From positions 1-64,000 of the forward strand of contig JAIOYK010000001.1 of NCBI GenBank assembly GCA_021741145.1: a stretch of 64,000 nt of DNA, written 5' to 3'. Source of the DNA: Rhodospirillum sp. (lineage in GTDB: Bacteria > Pseudomonadota > Alphaproteobacteria > Rhodospirillales > Rhodospirillaceae). Below, one piece after another: positions 27,464 to 36,459 of this stretch. The notes beneath the pieces were generated by a model, which was not told where the DNA came from, searched no databases, and saw nothing but the letters and a program-made list of their open reading frames with translations. The translations under genes were made by a program, and so were the position numbers. Within the stretch, counting starts at the first letter, position 1; each line of letters opens with the position of its first letter.

Positions 27464-28317
27464 GCGTTCTCTCCGCGATCCCGTCGCCCGGGTTCTCGAA
27501 GGATCCGCCCTCGCCCTTCAAGGGCTCGTTCAAGGCGCCATTCAGGGAATGCGACAACTGCCCGGAGATGGTTCCCCTGCCCGCGGGATCCTTCACCATG
27601 GGCGATGCCAAGGGACCTCGCGCCTCGCGCCCCGCGGTTTCCATCACCCTCGCCCACCCTTTCGCCATCGCCCGGACGGAAACCACCTGGGACCAATGGA
27701 CCGCCTGCGTGAACGACGGTGCCTGCGCGGGTGGTCAGGACGACCATGGCTGGGGCCGGGGCCTCCGTCCCATGGTGAACATCACCTGGGACCAGGCCCG
27801 GGACTACGCGGCTTGGCTGAGCACCAAGACCGGCGCCACCTACCGCCTTCCCTCAGAAGCCGAATGGGAATACGCCGCCCGGGCGGGCACGGAAACGCCC
27901 TGGTGGTTCGGCGCCAGCATGGAACAGAGCAGGGTAAACTGCCGCCATTGCGATCCAGACACATCCTGGGACGCCCGGGCCAGCGCGCCCGTGGGATCCT
28001 ATCCCCCCAATCCCTGGGGCCTTCTGGACATGAACGGCAATGTCTGGGAGTGGACCCTGGACTGTTGGTCCGAGACGCACGCGGGCGCGGCGACGGACGG
28101 AACAGCCCGGGGACCCGGGCCCCAGGGATCCGAGGACTGCCGGGACAAGACCATGCGGGGCGGCGCCTGGTATTATATCGCGCCGCTCTCGGCGTCCACG
28201 GGACGGGCCAGGGGAGACGGTCATGCCTGGAGTTACGTCGTCGGCTTCAGGGTAATCCGGGAGCCCCCCTTCCCGAATACCCCCAAAGGGGGTAAAGTTT
28301 CCCCAAAAAACCCCTAG
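27349..28317 (+). CDS. Secreted SUMF1/FGE-fold protein lacking the catalytic cysteines
   Basis: Product of 322 residues. An Arg-rich N-terminus precedes a signal sequence (FVLALALGVLSAIPSPGFS), then the formylglycine-generating-enzyme fold opens with CDNCPEMVPLPAGSFTMG. YRLPSEAEWEYAARAG, WGLLDMNGNVWEW and MRGGAW follow in family order. The segment after GGAW, where FGE keeps its two active-site Cys, has Ser and Thr instead, and the closing GFRVIRE lacks Cys. It is therefore probably not a sulfatase activator but a non-catalytic or ligand-binding member. No ATG, GTG or TTG start occurs in frame between 27349 and the signal peptide, so the 115-bp overlap with the response regulator appears real. 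Confidence 0.78.
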   Translation: MDTRGPDFDHERAPAGGHPARSRGPSRADRSFVLALALGVLSAIPSPGFSKDPPSPFKGSFKAPFRECDNCPEMVPLPAGSFTMGDAKGPRASRPAVSITLAHPFAIARTETTWDQWTACVNDGACAGGQDDHGWGRGLRPMVNITWDQARDYAAWLSTKTGATYRLPSEAEWEYAARAGTETPWWFGASMEQSRVNCRHCDPDTSWDARASAPVGSYPPNPWGLLDMNGNVWEWTLDCWSETHAGAATDGTARGPGPQGSEDCRDKTMRGGAWYYIAPLSASTGRARGDGHAWSYVVGFRVIREPPFPNTPKGGKVSPKNP

Positions 28318-28329
28318 GGGACGCGGCCG

Positions 28330-29601
28330 CTACAAGAGCGCCAAGCGGTCCGGCGTGACCAGGGTCACCCCCTGTTCCGTCACATGAAAGCGATGGGCAT
28401 CCCGATAGGGATCCTCGCCCACCACCAGCCCCTCGGGCACGCGGCATCCGGTCCCTACAATACACTTGGTCAAGCGGGCATGGCGACCGATGTCGGCCAT
28501 CGGCAGAACCACCGTATCCTTCACCAAGCTGAAGGAATTCACCCGCACGTCATTGAACAGAAGGGACCCGCGAACCTGACCTCCCGACACGATACAGCCG
28601 GCGGACACCAAGCTATCCGTGGCCAAACCCCGACGCTCGTCGGTATCGAAGACAAATTTCGCCGGGGGCCGCTGCATCTGGTAGGTCCAGATGGGCCAGT
28701 CGGTATCATAAAGGTCGAGGGCCGGAGTCACGTTCACAAGATCGATATTGGCCGCCCAATAGGCGTCCACCGTCCCCACATCCCGCCAATAGGGTTCGCG
28801 CCGCCCCACGGAATACACACAGGACTGGCTGAACCGATGGGCGACGATGCGCGCCTTGCCCACATAACCGGGGATGATGTCCTTACCGAAATCATGGGCA
28901 CTGGCCTCGACCTCGGCGTCATGTTCCAACACCTCGTATAGAAACTCCGTACTGAAGATGTAAATCCCCATGGAGGCGAAAGTCCGATTCGGATCCCCGG
29001 GGATACAGGGGGGATGTTCTGGTTTTTCCAGGAATTGGGTGATGTGGTCTTTCTCGTCCACGTCCACGCAACCGAAACCGACAGCTTCCTCCCTGGGGAC
29101 ATCGACACAGGCCACGGTGCAGTCGGCCTTACTTTCGATGTGGTGGGCCAGAAGCTTGGCGTAATCCTGCTTATAGATGTGATCCCCCGCAAGGATCAGC
29201 ACGTAGCGGGGCGCGTGCATGCGAATCAGATCCAGGTTCTGGTGCACGGCATCCGCGGTACCCAAGTACCAGCTCTCCTTCACGGTCTGCTGCTGGGCGG
29301 GCCAGAGCTCCACGAACTCACCGATCTCGGCTTTCAGGAAACCCCATCCCCGCTGGATATGGTGGATCAGATTGTGGGACCGGTATTGGGTCAGGACGCA
29401 TATGCGACGGATGCCGGAATTCATGCAGTTTGACAGGGGAAAATCAATGATCCGGTACTTGCCACCGAAGGGCACGGCGGGTTTGGATTCCCGATTTGTC
29501 AGATCCCGAAGCCGCGATCCCCGCCCCCCGGCCAGCACCAGGGCGAGGGTGTCCTTCAGGGCCCGGTTGATGTCCAACTGAAATGCCGTTACCTGGTCCA
29601 T
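28330..29601 (-). CDS. glgC: Glucose-1-phosphate adenylyltransferase
   Basis: Makes ADP-glucose, the committed step of bacterial glycogen synthesis. The 423-residue product has the nucleotidyltransferase signature VLAGGRGSRLRDLT, the substrate segment KPAVPFGGKYRIIDF, ESWYLGTADAVHQN and a C-terminal left-handed beta-helix domain (about 300-423) that holds the allosteric site. The start has GGGGGAAG just upstream. It diverges from glgA, with 314 bp between the two starts, which should hold both promoters. Confidence 0.95.
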   Translation of the reverse strand: MDQVTAFQLDINRALKDTLALVLAGGRGSRLRDLTNRESKPAVPFGGKYRIIDFPLSNCMNSGIRRICVLTQYRSHNLIHHIQRGWGFLKAEIGEFVELWPAQQQTVKESWYLGTADAVHQNLDLIRMHAPRYVLILAGDHIYKQDYAKLLAHHIESKADCTVACVDVPREEAVGFGCVDVDEKDHITQFLEKPEHPPCIPGDPNRTFASMGIYIFSTEFLYEVLEHDAEVEASAHDFGKDIIPGYVGKARIVAHRFSQSCVYSVGRREPYWRDVGTVDAYWAANIDLVNVTPALDLYDTDWPIWTYQMQRPPAKFVFDTDERRGLATDSLVSAGCIVSGGQVRGSLLFNDVRVNSFSLVKDTVVLPMADIGRHARLTKCIVGTGCRVPEGLVVGEDPYRDAHRFHVTEQGVTLVTPDRLALL

Positions 29602-29915
29602 TCCACTTCCCCCGGTATGATTTTATTGAACGTACTATAAATGTCTCCGTTCTTATATGCATGAGGCAAATGAGGAATTTATAAAAAACCCGCCCGCGGG
29701 TGGGAGGGGCCTGTTCCATCATTTTGTCGCTTGTGCCGAGCGGGAATTCTTGGCAGGGATAACCCTTCCGTACCCGGGCGAGCCGGAGCGGGGCATTTTG
29801 GGGGAGGGGTGATCCCCCGACACATGACAGGGCGGCGCGGGATTGGGCGATGCGGGATTGCGAGAATCCCCACCCTCCTTTATCCGGGAACCGCTCCGGG
29901 GGCTGGACGTCGACA
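29602..29915. promoter_or_regulatory. Divergent glgC-glgA control region
   Basis: No gene in 314 bp between divergent glycogen genes. The half near glgC is AT-rich (29625-29690) and on the minus strand contains a TATAGT that could be a -10. A short ACCCGC/GCGGGT hairpin lies at 29688-29701 next to a run of A, oriented as a minus-strand terminator would be. No operator could be assigned. Confidence 0.45.
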
Positions 29916-31361
29916 ATGAAAATTCTGTTCGTCTCTTCCGAGGTCTACCCACTGGTTAAGACCGGTGGGCTGGGCGATGTCGCCGGGGCCTTGCCCGCGG
30001 CCCTGCGCGCCATGGGCGTGGACGCCCGCATCCTCATGCCCGCCTATCCGGATGCCATGGGCCGGGCGACCCTGACCGGTCGGACCCTGGGCCTGGGAGA
30101 CCCCTTGGGGGTCGGCGAGACCCGCCTGCTGGAGGGCACCATGCCCGACACGGGTTGCCCCCTTTGGCTGCTGGATTGTCCGCCGATGTACGAACGGTCG
30201 GGCGATCCCTATATGGTTTATCCGGGGAACGACTGGCCGGACAATTTCAAGCGTTTCGCCCTGCTGTCCAAGGCCGCGGCCATGATCGGCGCCGCGGGCG
30301 ACCTGATGGACTGGCGGCCGGACGTCATCCACGCCCACGACTGGCAAACCGGCCTGGTACCCGCCTATTTGAAGGCGTGGTCCGTGCGGCGTCCACCGGT
30401 CCTCTTCACCATCCACAACCTTCACTACATGGGCATTTTTGGCCAAGAAATCCTGGAAATCGTCGGACTGCCCCTGGACCAGTTCTCCATCAATGGGTTG
30501 GAGTACCACGGCCTGGTATCGATGCTGAAGGCTGGCATCCAATATTCCCAAGCCGTGTCCACGGTCAGCCCCTCCTACGCCCGGGAGATCCAGGGTCCCC
30601 AGGAGGGGCGGGGCTTGGATGGCCTGCTCCGCCAACGGGGGGACAGCATACACGGCATCCTCAATGGCATCGACGTGGATGCCTGGAACCCATTGACCGA
30701 CCCCTATCTGGCCGCCCCTATCGATCCGACCAATCCCGAGCCGGGCAAGGCCGCCAACAAGGCCGCCCTGAAGCGTCAGATGGGCCTGGACGGCAATGGA
30801 AGTACCCCCCTGTTCGGCATTGTCAGCCGCTTTGTCGAGCAGAAGGGCATCGATCTGGTTCTGGGAGCCATCGGGCGTTTGTTGGGGGAAGGAGCGCAAC
30901 TGGCCGTCCTCGGGTCCGGTGACCGCAATCTGGAATACGAATTGAACCGGGCCGCCTCCCACCACCCCGGGCGGATTGGCGTCCACATTGGCTACGATGA
31001 GCACCTGTCCCATCTGCTTCAAGCGGGCAGTGATTTTCTGCTGGTTCCCTCCCGCTTCGAACCCTGTGGTCTGACTCAGCTTTACGCCCTGCGGTACGGC
31101 ACCGCGCCGGTGGTCCGCCGCACCGGTGGATTGGCGGATTCCGTTCGCTCGGTCGACGAAGGGCCCGACGGCACGGGGGTGGTTTTCGACCATGCCTTCA
31201 TCGACGCCGTGGAATGGGCCATCGGCCGCGCTGTCTCCTTGTACCGGGATCCGGACGCAATGGCCCGCGTCCGGCGCACCGCCATGGCCCAGGATTTCAG
31301 TTGGAAACGCTCCGCCGAAGAGTACTTTGGACTCTACACCGACTTGATGGCGCGGGATTGA
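29916..31361 (+). CDS. glgA: Glycogen synthase (ADP-glucose)
   Basis: Extends alpha-1,4-glucan chains from ADP-glucose (GT5 family, two Rossmann domains). The 481-residue product begins MKILFVSSEVYPLVKTGGLG, carrying the KTGGL nucleotide-sugar motif, and has the C-terminal PSRFEPCGLTQLYALRYGT segment with the conserved catalytic Glu. The ATG at 29916 is chosen because the fold starts there. glgP follows after 100 bp on the same strand. glgB and glgX are not in the window. Confidence 0.95.
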   Translation: MKILFVSSEVYPLVKTGGLGDVAGALPAALRAMGVDARILMPAYPDAMGRATLTGRTLGLGDPLGVGETRLLEGTMPDTGCPLWLLDCPPMYERSGDPYMVYPGNDWPDNFKRFALLSKAAAMIGAAGDLMDWRPDVIHAHDWQTGLVPAYLKAWSVRRPPVLFTIHNLHYMGIFGQEILEIVGLPLDQFSINGLEYHGLVSMLKAGIQYSQAVSTVSPSYAREIQGPQEGRGLDGLLRQRGDSIHGILNGIDVDAWNPLTDPYLAAPIDPTNPEPGKAANKAALKRQMGLDGNGSTPLFGIVSRFVEQKGIDLVLGAIGRLLGEGAQLAVLGSGDRNLEYELNRAASHHPGRIGVHIGYDEHLSHLLQAGSDFLLVPSRFEPCGLTQLYALRYGTAPVVRRTGGLADSVRSVDEGPDGTGVVFDHAFIDAVEWAIGRAVSLYRDPDAMARVRRTAMAQDFSWKRSAEEYFGLYTDLMARD

Positions 31362-31461
31362 CGCCGAAGCGGGGTCCCCAGGTGTGGTAAGTCTCAGGTG
31401 TGGTAAGATAAATGCACCCGGTCATGTCGAGCGGGCGATTTCAACGCTAGGAGATTCGTGC

Positions 31462-33939
31462 ATGGATACTGCGATCGCCGACGGGTTCGAGCTGGAAGCC
31501 GGCATCGACTTCACGGATGTGGAGCAGATCAAGCGGGGACTCGTCGCCTCGATGGTGCGATCCGTGGGGTTTGATCCATCCAGCGCCACCCCACAAGACT
31601 GGTACTTGGCCTTGGCCAGCATGTTGCGCGGCCACCTGTCCGAACAGGGCATGCGGACCTCCCGCACCCAATACGGCCAGGATATGAAGCGGGTCTATTA
31701 CCTCTCCATGGAATTCCTGACCGGTCGGCGCCTGATGAAGCACCTGCTGGACCTGGGCATCGAAACCACCGTGCGCGCCGCCTTGGCCGAGTTGGACCTG
31801 GACCTGGACGTGCTGGTCGAGGAGGAGAGCGATCCGGCCCTGGGAAATGGTGGCCTGGGCCGCCTGGCCGCCTGCTTCCTGGATTCCATGGCGACCCACG
31901 GCTATCCCGGCTATGGCTACGGCATCCGCTACGAGTTCGGCATGTTCTCCCAGACCATCGAGAACGGCCAGCAGGTGGAACACCCGGAAAGCTGGCTGCG
32001 CAATGGTAGCCCCTGGGAGATCCTGCGCCACAACGTGGAATACCCCGTTCGTTTCGGCGGTCGCATTGTCTGCTTCCGGGACGAGGACGGACAGGAGCTT
32101 TGCCGTTGGGTCGACGCCGAGGAGGTGACCGCGGTCGCCTACGATCTGAAGGAAACGGGTTTTGGCGGGGACTACGCGACCAACCTGCGCCTGTGGTCCG
32201 CCCGCTCCACCCAGGACTTCGACCTGCGCTATTTCAACGAGGGCAACTATATCGAGGCGGTGAAGGAAAAGACCGTCAGCGAGACCCTGTCCAAGGTGCT
32301 CTACCCCATGGACACCACGTTGATGGGCCAGGAACTGCGCCTGAAGCAGGAGTATTTCTTCGTCTCCGCGTCCCTGCAGGACATCATTTCCCGCTTCATG
32401 AAGGTCCACAAGAACGCCAGCCTGATCCCGGAAAAGATCGTTATCCAGCTCAACGACACCCATCCGGCGCTCGCCGTGCCCGAGATGATGCGTCTGCTGA
32501 TCGACCATTACGGCCTGTCCTGGCCCGAGGCCTGGGACATCACCCGTCAAACCTTCGCCTATACCAACCACACCCTGCTGCCAGAGGCCCTGGAAACCTG
32601 GCCCGTGGAGATGTTCGAGGTCATCCTGCCCCGGCATCTGGAGATCATTTACAAGATCAACCATGGCTTCCTGCAGGATGTCCGCCACGCCTACCCCGGT
32701 GACATGGGCATGCTGCGGCGCCTCTCCCTGGTCGACGAGAACACCCGTCGGGTCCGCATGGCCCATCTGGCCGTGGTCGGCAGCCAAAAGGTCAATGGCG
32801 TGGCCGCCCTGCACACCACGCTGCTGCGGGAGCGAGTCTTCCCGGACTTCGATGCCCTGTACCCCGGAAAATTCGTCAATGTCACCAATGGCATCACCCA
32901 ACGGCGCTGGCTGCTCCAGTCCAACCCGGCCCTCTCGGCCCTGGTGACCGAGGCCGTGGGCGATGGCTGGGTGACCGATCTGGACAAGCTCCGGGGTCTG
33001 GAGAAGCTGGCCAAGGACAAGGCCTTCCAGAAGAAGTTCATGGCCATCAAGCACGACCGTAAGATCAAGGCCGCGGCCCTGGTCGCCGAACGGTGCGGGG
33101 TGGCCTTCGACCCGGCCTCCCTGTTCGATATCCAGATCAAACGCATCCACGAGTACAAGCGCCAACTGCTGAATATCCTGCAGGTGATTGCCCGCTATAA
33201 TCGTATCCGCCGCGATCCCAACCAGGATTGGCTCCCCCGGTCGATCATCTTCGGGGGCAAGGCCGCGCCCGGTTATTTCATGGCCAAGAAAATCATCCGC
33301 CTGATCAACGACGTGGCCGAGACCATCAACAACGACCCCGCCACCCGGGGCCAGTTGAAGGTCGCCTTCGTCCCCAACTACAACGTTTCCACCGCGGAAG
33401 TCTTGATCCCCTCCTGTGACCTGTCCGAACAGATTTCCACCGCGGGGACGGAAGCCTCGGGGACGGGCAATATGAAATTCGCCCTGAACGGCGGCATGAC
33501 CATCGGGACCCTGGACGGCGCGAACATCGAAATCCGCGAGGAAGTGGGCGAGGACAATATCTTCATCTTCGGGATGACCGCCCAGGAAGTGGCCCAGTCC
33601 AAGGCGGAAGGCTATAATCCCTGGCATTGGTACAATGGAGACGGGGAACTGCGGAAAGTGATCGAGATGATCCGCGACGGCTTTTTCTCCGCCGAGGAGC
33701 TGGATCGCTATCACCCGCTGGTCAACGCCCTGCTGGACGGCGGTGACCCCTATATGGTGCTGGCCGATTTCCGGAGCTACATGATGGCGCAGGAAGAGGT
33801 TGACAGGCTCTACCAGGATCCGAGCAGTTGGGCTGAAAAAGCCATCTTGAACGTGGCCCGGATCGGCAAGTTCTCCTCCGACCGCGCCATTCACACCTAT
33901 GCCCAGGACATCTGGGGCGTGGAGAAGATGGAAAGGTAA
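31462..33939 (+). CDS. glgP: Glycogen/starch/alpha-glucan phosphorylase
   Basis: Releases glucose 1-phosphate from alpha-glucan ends, using PLP (GT35). The 825-residue product has QLNDTHPALAVPEMMR, KRIHEYKRQLLN and the PLP-lysine segment EASGTGNMKFALNGG typical of the family. AGGAG lies 8 bp before the chosen ATG; an upstream in-frame start is not supported. Its place behind glgA means synthesis and breakdown genes share a strand. The structured repeat (copy A) begins 5 bp past its stop and could end or stabilise the transcript. Confidence 0.96.
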   Translation: MDTAIADGFELEAGIDFTDVEQIKRGLVASMVRSVGFDPSSATPQDWYLALASMLRGHLSEQGMRTSRTQYGQDMKRVYYLSMEFLTGRRLMKHLLDLGIETTVRAALAELDLDLDVLVEEESDPALGNGGLGRLAACFLDSMATHGYPGYGYGIRYEFGMFSQTIENGQQVEHPESWLRNGSPWEILRHNVEYPVRFGGRIVCFRDEDGQELCRWVDAEEVTAVAYDLKETGFGGDYATNLRLWSARSTQDFDLRYFNEGNYIEAVKEKTVSETLSKVLYPMDTTLMGQELRLKQEYFFVSASLQDIISRFMKVHKNASLIPEKIVIQLNDTHPALAVPEMMRLLIDHYGLSWPEAWDITRQTFAYTNHTLLPEALETWPVEMFEVILPRHLEIIYKINHGFLQDVRHAYPGDMGMLRRLSLVDENTRRVRMAHLAVVGSQKVNGVAALHTTLLRERVFPDFDALYPGKFVNVTNGITQRRWLLQSNPALSALVTEAVGDGWVTDLDKLRGLEKLAKDKAFQKKFMAIKHDRKIKAAALVAERCGVAFDPASLFDIQIKRIHEYKRQLLNILQVIARYNRIRRDPNQDWLPRSIIFGGKAAPGYFMAKKIIRLINDVAETINNDPATRGQLKVAFVPNYNVSTAEVLIPSCDLSEQISTAGTEASGTGNMKFALNGGMTIGTLDGANIEIREEVGEDNIFIFGMTAQEVAQSKAEGYNPWHWYNGDGELRKVIEMIRDGFFSAEELDRYHPLVNALLDGGDPYMVLADFRSYMMAQEEVDRLYQDPSSWAEKAILNVARIGKFSSDRAIHTYAQDIWGVEKMER

Positions 33940-33943
33940 TCCC

Positions 33944-34072
33944 AAGGTGCATGGGTTGAAACCCATGCACCTTGTATCGTGTTCAAACGCCGCGCGGGCT
34001 TTACGCCCCATAAGGCGCGGCGGCTGGTCAGCCACTTCCAGCCCGCGATGAGTCAAGCTCATCGTAGGCTGG
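33944..34072. repeat. Structured repeat, copy A
   Basis: About 129 nt bounded by two hairpins. The first is a perfect 13-bp stem (33944-33956 with 33961-33973, TGAA loop). The last is a 15-bp stem (34038-34052 with 34058-34072) with one mismatch and one wobble. A middle stem CGCCGCGC/GCGCGGCG (33988-33995, 34015-34022) occurs in this copy only. It aligns without gaps to 60407-60533 at about 70% identity by hand count, and both end stems show compensatory changes between copies. It lies just past glgP, pointing toward convergent rquA. Confidence 0.8.
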
Positions 34073-34112
34073 TATAACAACAGACCCCGGGGGAGCCTCG
34101 TTCCCCCTTCAA

Positions 34113-34138
34113 GGGCGGGGGGGCGGGAGCCCCCGCCC
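34113..34138. terminator. GC-rich hairpin between glgP and rquA
   Basis: GGGCGGGGG (34113-34121) pairs with CCCCCGCCC (34130-34138), 5 bp past the rquA stop. A second hairpin, GGGGGA/TCCCCC, lies just before at about 34089-34107. No T-run. A similar GC-rich palindrome occurs at 45409-45428, so this may be a dispersed palindrome that also ends transcription. Confidence 0.45.
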
Positions 34139-34142
34139 GGCC

Positions 34143-34895
34143 CTATCCGCGGTGCTCGGCCACGACTTTCTGATAAAGCCCGCCAAAGTAGGTTTCCTTG
34201 CGCCAGGTAAAGGCCCCGGCCCGGTCGGTAAAGTCCTGGATCTCCTTGCCCATCATCCCCAAGGCGTAGGGCTCCAGCCAGTGGAACACTCCTGACATGA
34301 TGGGGCGCAGGGGGTGCAGGGCCACGGGCTGGTGGTAGTCGACGAAGACCGCCTTTCCCCCCGGTCGCACCGCGTCCAGCAGAGAGTCGATAATCCGCCG
34401 CTTCCAATCATCGGGCACCTCGTGCAGCAGGAAGAAGCAGCAGACCCCGTCCACCTGCCGCCCCACGGGATCGGCGGCATCGCCCTGGCGCACCGTCACG
34501 CCCGGTAACCCGGCCAGCTTGCGTTCGGTGAACCGGACCTGGACGGGCGCCACATCGCGCACCTCCAACCGTCCGTCCGGCCCCAAGTGGGTGGCCAATC
34601 TTTTGGAAAAGGGTCCATAGACCGCCGCGGGTTGAAGAATATCCTCCCCCGGTTGGAACTCCTGGAAGGCGGCGTTCATCAGCCGGGTGGCATTGCCCCA
34701 CAGGATGAGCGAAACGACGATTTCCCTGTCAAAAAGAGGCAGGTGCCGGGGATTGAGATAGGCCCAGGTATAGGTCTTGCGCAAATACTCGGGCTCGGGT
34801 CCCGGGAGCGTGCCCTTGGACAGGGGAGCCTCCGGTTCGGCGAGCGCGGCCCCGTCGGGGTTCAGGCGGGACAGGGGGCCTTGGGGTTTGTTCAT
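34143..34895 (-). CDS. rquA: Rhodoquinone biosynthesis protein RquA
   Basis: RquA converts ubiquinone to rhodoquinone, the low-potential quinone used for fumarate reduction under anoxia in Rhodospirillum and relatives. The 250-residue product shows the family pattern: YLRKTYTWAYLNPRHLPLFD, VVSLILWGNATRLMNA, AAVYGPFS, FFLLHEVPDDWKRRIID, GGKAVFVDYHQP and HPLRPIMSGVFHWLEPYA. It has a methyltransferase-like fold. The ATG at 34895 follows GGAG by about 11 bp; residues 1-37 are not conserved. A gene for a COQ10-like quinone-binding protein lies 148 bp upstream on the same strand. Assignment rests on motif recall, not a search. Confidence 0.88.
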   Translation of the reverse strand: MNKPQGPLSRLNPDGAALAEPEAPLSKGTLPGPEPEYLRKTYTWAYLNPRHLPLFDREIVVSLILWGNATRLMNAAFQEFQPGEDILQPAAVYGPFSKRLATHLGPDGRLEVRDVAPVQVRFTERKLAGLPGVTVRQGDAADPVGRQVDGVCCFFLLHEVPDDWKRRIIDSLLDAVRPGGKAVFVDYHQPVALHPLRPIMSGVFHWLEPYALGMMGKEIQDFTDRAGAFTWRKETYFGGLYQKVVAEHRG

Positions 34896-35043
34896 ACGCG
34901 ACGCACTCCGGTTCGGCTCGATCAGCTTGGGGGTGGGCAAATGCGGTCTGGGCGGGCGGAAGCCTGGATCATACCGTGACCTTCGCGACCGCGAAAGGAA
35001 TTCAGCGTACAATTTCCAGCGCGCGCGTTTCGCCTCCGCGCCC

Positions 35044-35481
35044 TCAGGTTCCGGGGGAAAACAGGGCGTGGGCCCGCTTTTCGAAGGCGTCGATCAATTT
35101 CACGGCGGCTTCCTCGGTCATTCCGGCCAACAGCTTTTCAAAGTTTCGCGACCCCAGGGCCAGGGTCATGTCCAAGGTCGTCCGACAGCCCTTCGGATGC
35201 TCCTCGAACCGCCAGATCAGGGACATGTCCTTAACCGCGTCTCCGTGGGAGACCACCGAGATGCGGTCGGGGGGATGCAGGGTCGTGTCGGATTGGAACC
35301 GCAGGCGGACCGGCCCCATGCCCATGATCTGTTCCGTGTGATAGACCAGATGGCGCTTGCCCGTGACCCGGGCGGCGATCCACCAGGGCACGAAATCGGG
35401 ATAGCGCTCCACATCGGCCACCAGATCGAACATCTGGCGCCGACTGAAGGGCAAGATCCGTTCGGCGTGATGTTGTGTCAT
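35044..35481 (-). CDS. COQ10/RatA-type START domain protein (quinone-binding)
   Basis: Product of 145 residues in the COQ10-type polyketide cyclase/START family, which binds ubiquinone and aids its use in respiration. Characteristic segments are RILPFSRRQMFDLVADVERYP, FVPWWIAARV and LMFRSDTT-like strands here read VRLRFQSDTTLHPP. The ATG at 35481 is used; an in-frame GTG/ATG further up is not conserved. Placed directly before rquA on the same strand, it may help deliver quinone to, or rhodoquinone from, RquA, an inference from position. Confidence 0.82.
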   Translation of the reverse strand: MTQHHAERILPFSRRQMFDLVADVERYPDFVPWWIAARVTGKRHLVYHTEQIMGMGPVRLRFQSDTTLHPPDRISVVSHGDAVKDMSLIWRFEEHPKGCRTTLDMTLALGSRNFEKLLAGMTEEAAVKLIDAFEKRAHALFSPGT

Positions 35482-35538
35482 GGCGTCTCGTCGATGACTC
35501 TGAAACAAAAGGGGAAGGGGAACCGAGGCCCAGGGAGC

Positions 35539-36243
35539 CTACTTGGTCAACCCAAGACGTTGGGCGGCGACCACCGCCCCGGTGCGATTGCTGACATTCA
35601 GGGCCTTGAGGATGGCGGTGACATGCAGTTTCACCGTCCCCTCGGACAGGACAAGGTGCCGGGCGATTTCCTTATTGGACTTTCCCAGGCCAAGCAAGGC
35701 AAGAACCTCGCGCTGGCGGGGGGTCAGCGGGGAGACGGCCGCCGCCTCCCCATCCGCCGCGGAGGAGAACGATGCCGTGGGCGAGGGCTCGGCCAAGGCA
35801 AGGGCCATGGCCGCGGCGGCGGGGGTGGGCGCATCCTCCAACAGGGTCGTGGGCAGATAGACCCCGCCGGACAGAACCAGATCCAAGGCGCGAATCATCA
35901 CCTTGCTTGACGAGGTCTTGGGGATGAAGCCCGCCGCCCCCAGGCGCACGGCTTCCAGGACCAGCCGTCGATCCTCGTTGGCGGACAGGACAACCACGGG
36001 AGTCCTTGGGGCGGTCGCCCGCAGGGCGGCGAGCCCTTCCGTCCAGGGCAGCCCCGGCATCACCAGATCCACGAGGATCAGATCAAAGGGCACCGTTTCC
36101 CCATCATCGACCTGTCCCACGAGCCCCAAGGCATCGTCATAGGTGGCGGCTTCGGTAATGTCGAGGTCCGTCGACAGGTCCGACAGGACCATCCGCAGAC
36201 CATCGCGGAACAACTCGTGGTCGTCGGCGATCAAAATTCTCAC
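35539..36243 (-). CDS. NarL/FixJ-type response regulator
   Basis: Product of 234 residues from a GTG start with GGAGAAG upstream. Receiver domain (about 1-125) with ADDHE, phosphorylated Asp in LILVDLVMPG and Lys in FIPKTSS. An Ala/Pro-rich linker (about 135-165) leads to a LuxR-type helix-turn-helix (about 170-234; LTPRQREVLALLGLGKSNKE and LSEGTVKLHVTAILKALNV). No sensor kinase is adjacent. It lies 57 bp upstream of the COQ10-like gene on the same strand, so it might control the quinone genes. Confidence 0.9.
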   Translation of the reverse strand: MRILIADDHELFRDGLRMVLSDLSTDLDITEAATYDDALGLVGQVDDGETVPFDLILVDLVMPGLPWTEGLAALRATAPRTPVVVLSANEDRRLVLEAVRLGAAGFIPKTSSSKVMIRALDLVLSGGVYLPTTLLEDAPTPAAAAMALALAEPSPTASFSSAADGEAAAVSPLTPRQREVLALLGLGKSNKEIARHLVLSEGTVKLHVTAILKALNVSNRTGAVVAAQRLGLTK

Positions 36244-36459
36244 AGGTCTTCTCCGCCAGCACCCCCGAGCTTCCCGATGGGGAAGGCGCCGGTGGGGCTA
36301 CCCAAACCCGGTTCCCCGGCCTGAACCGGTCGCCGGTCCTGGCCTTCGCGTGTTCCTGGTCGGGACAATTTTCCCCTTCCCCCCCGAACGGCTTTGTCCA
36401 CGCGCGAGTCCGGGAGCGCCAAGACGGTAAGCCATGGCTCGGCCAGCATACACGAAAAA

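Noticed and set aside
31447-34407. 986-codon minus-strand open frame
   Set aside because: Opposite glgP and running into rquA in another frame. Its resemblance to the frame at 60523 is explained by the shared structured repeat, not by a common protein.
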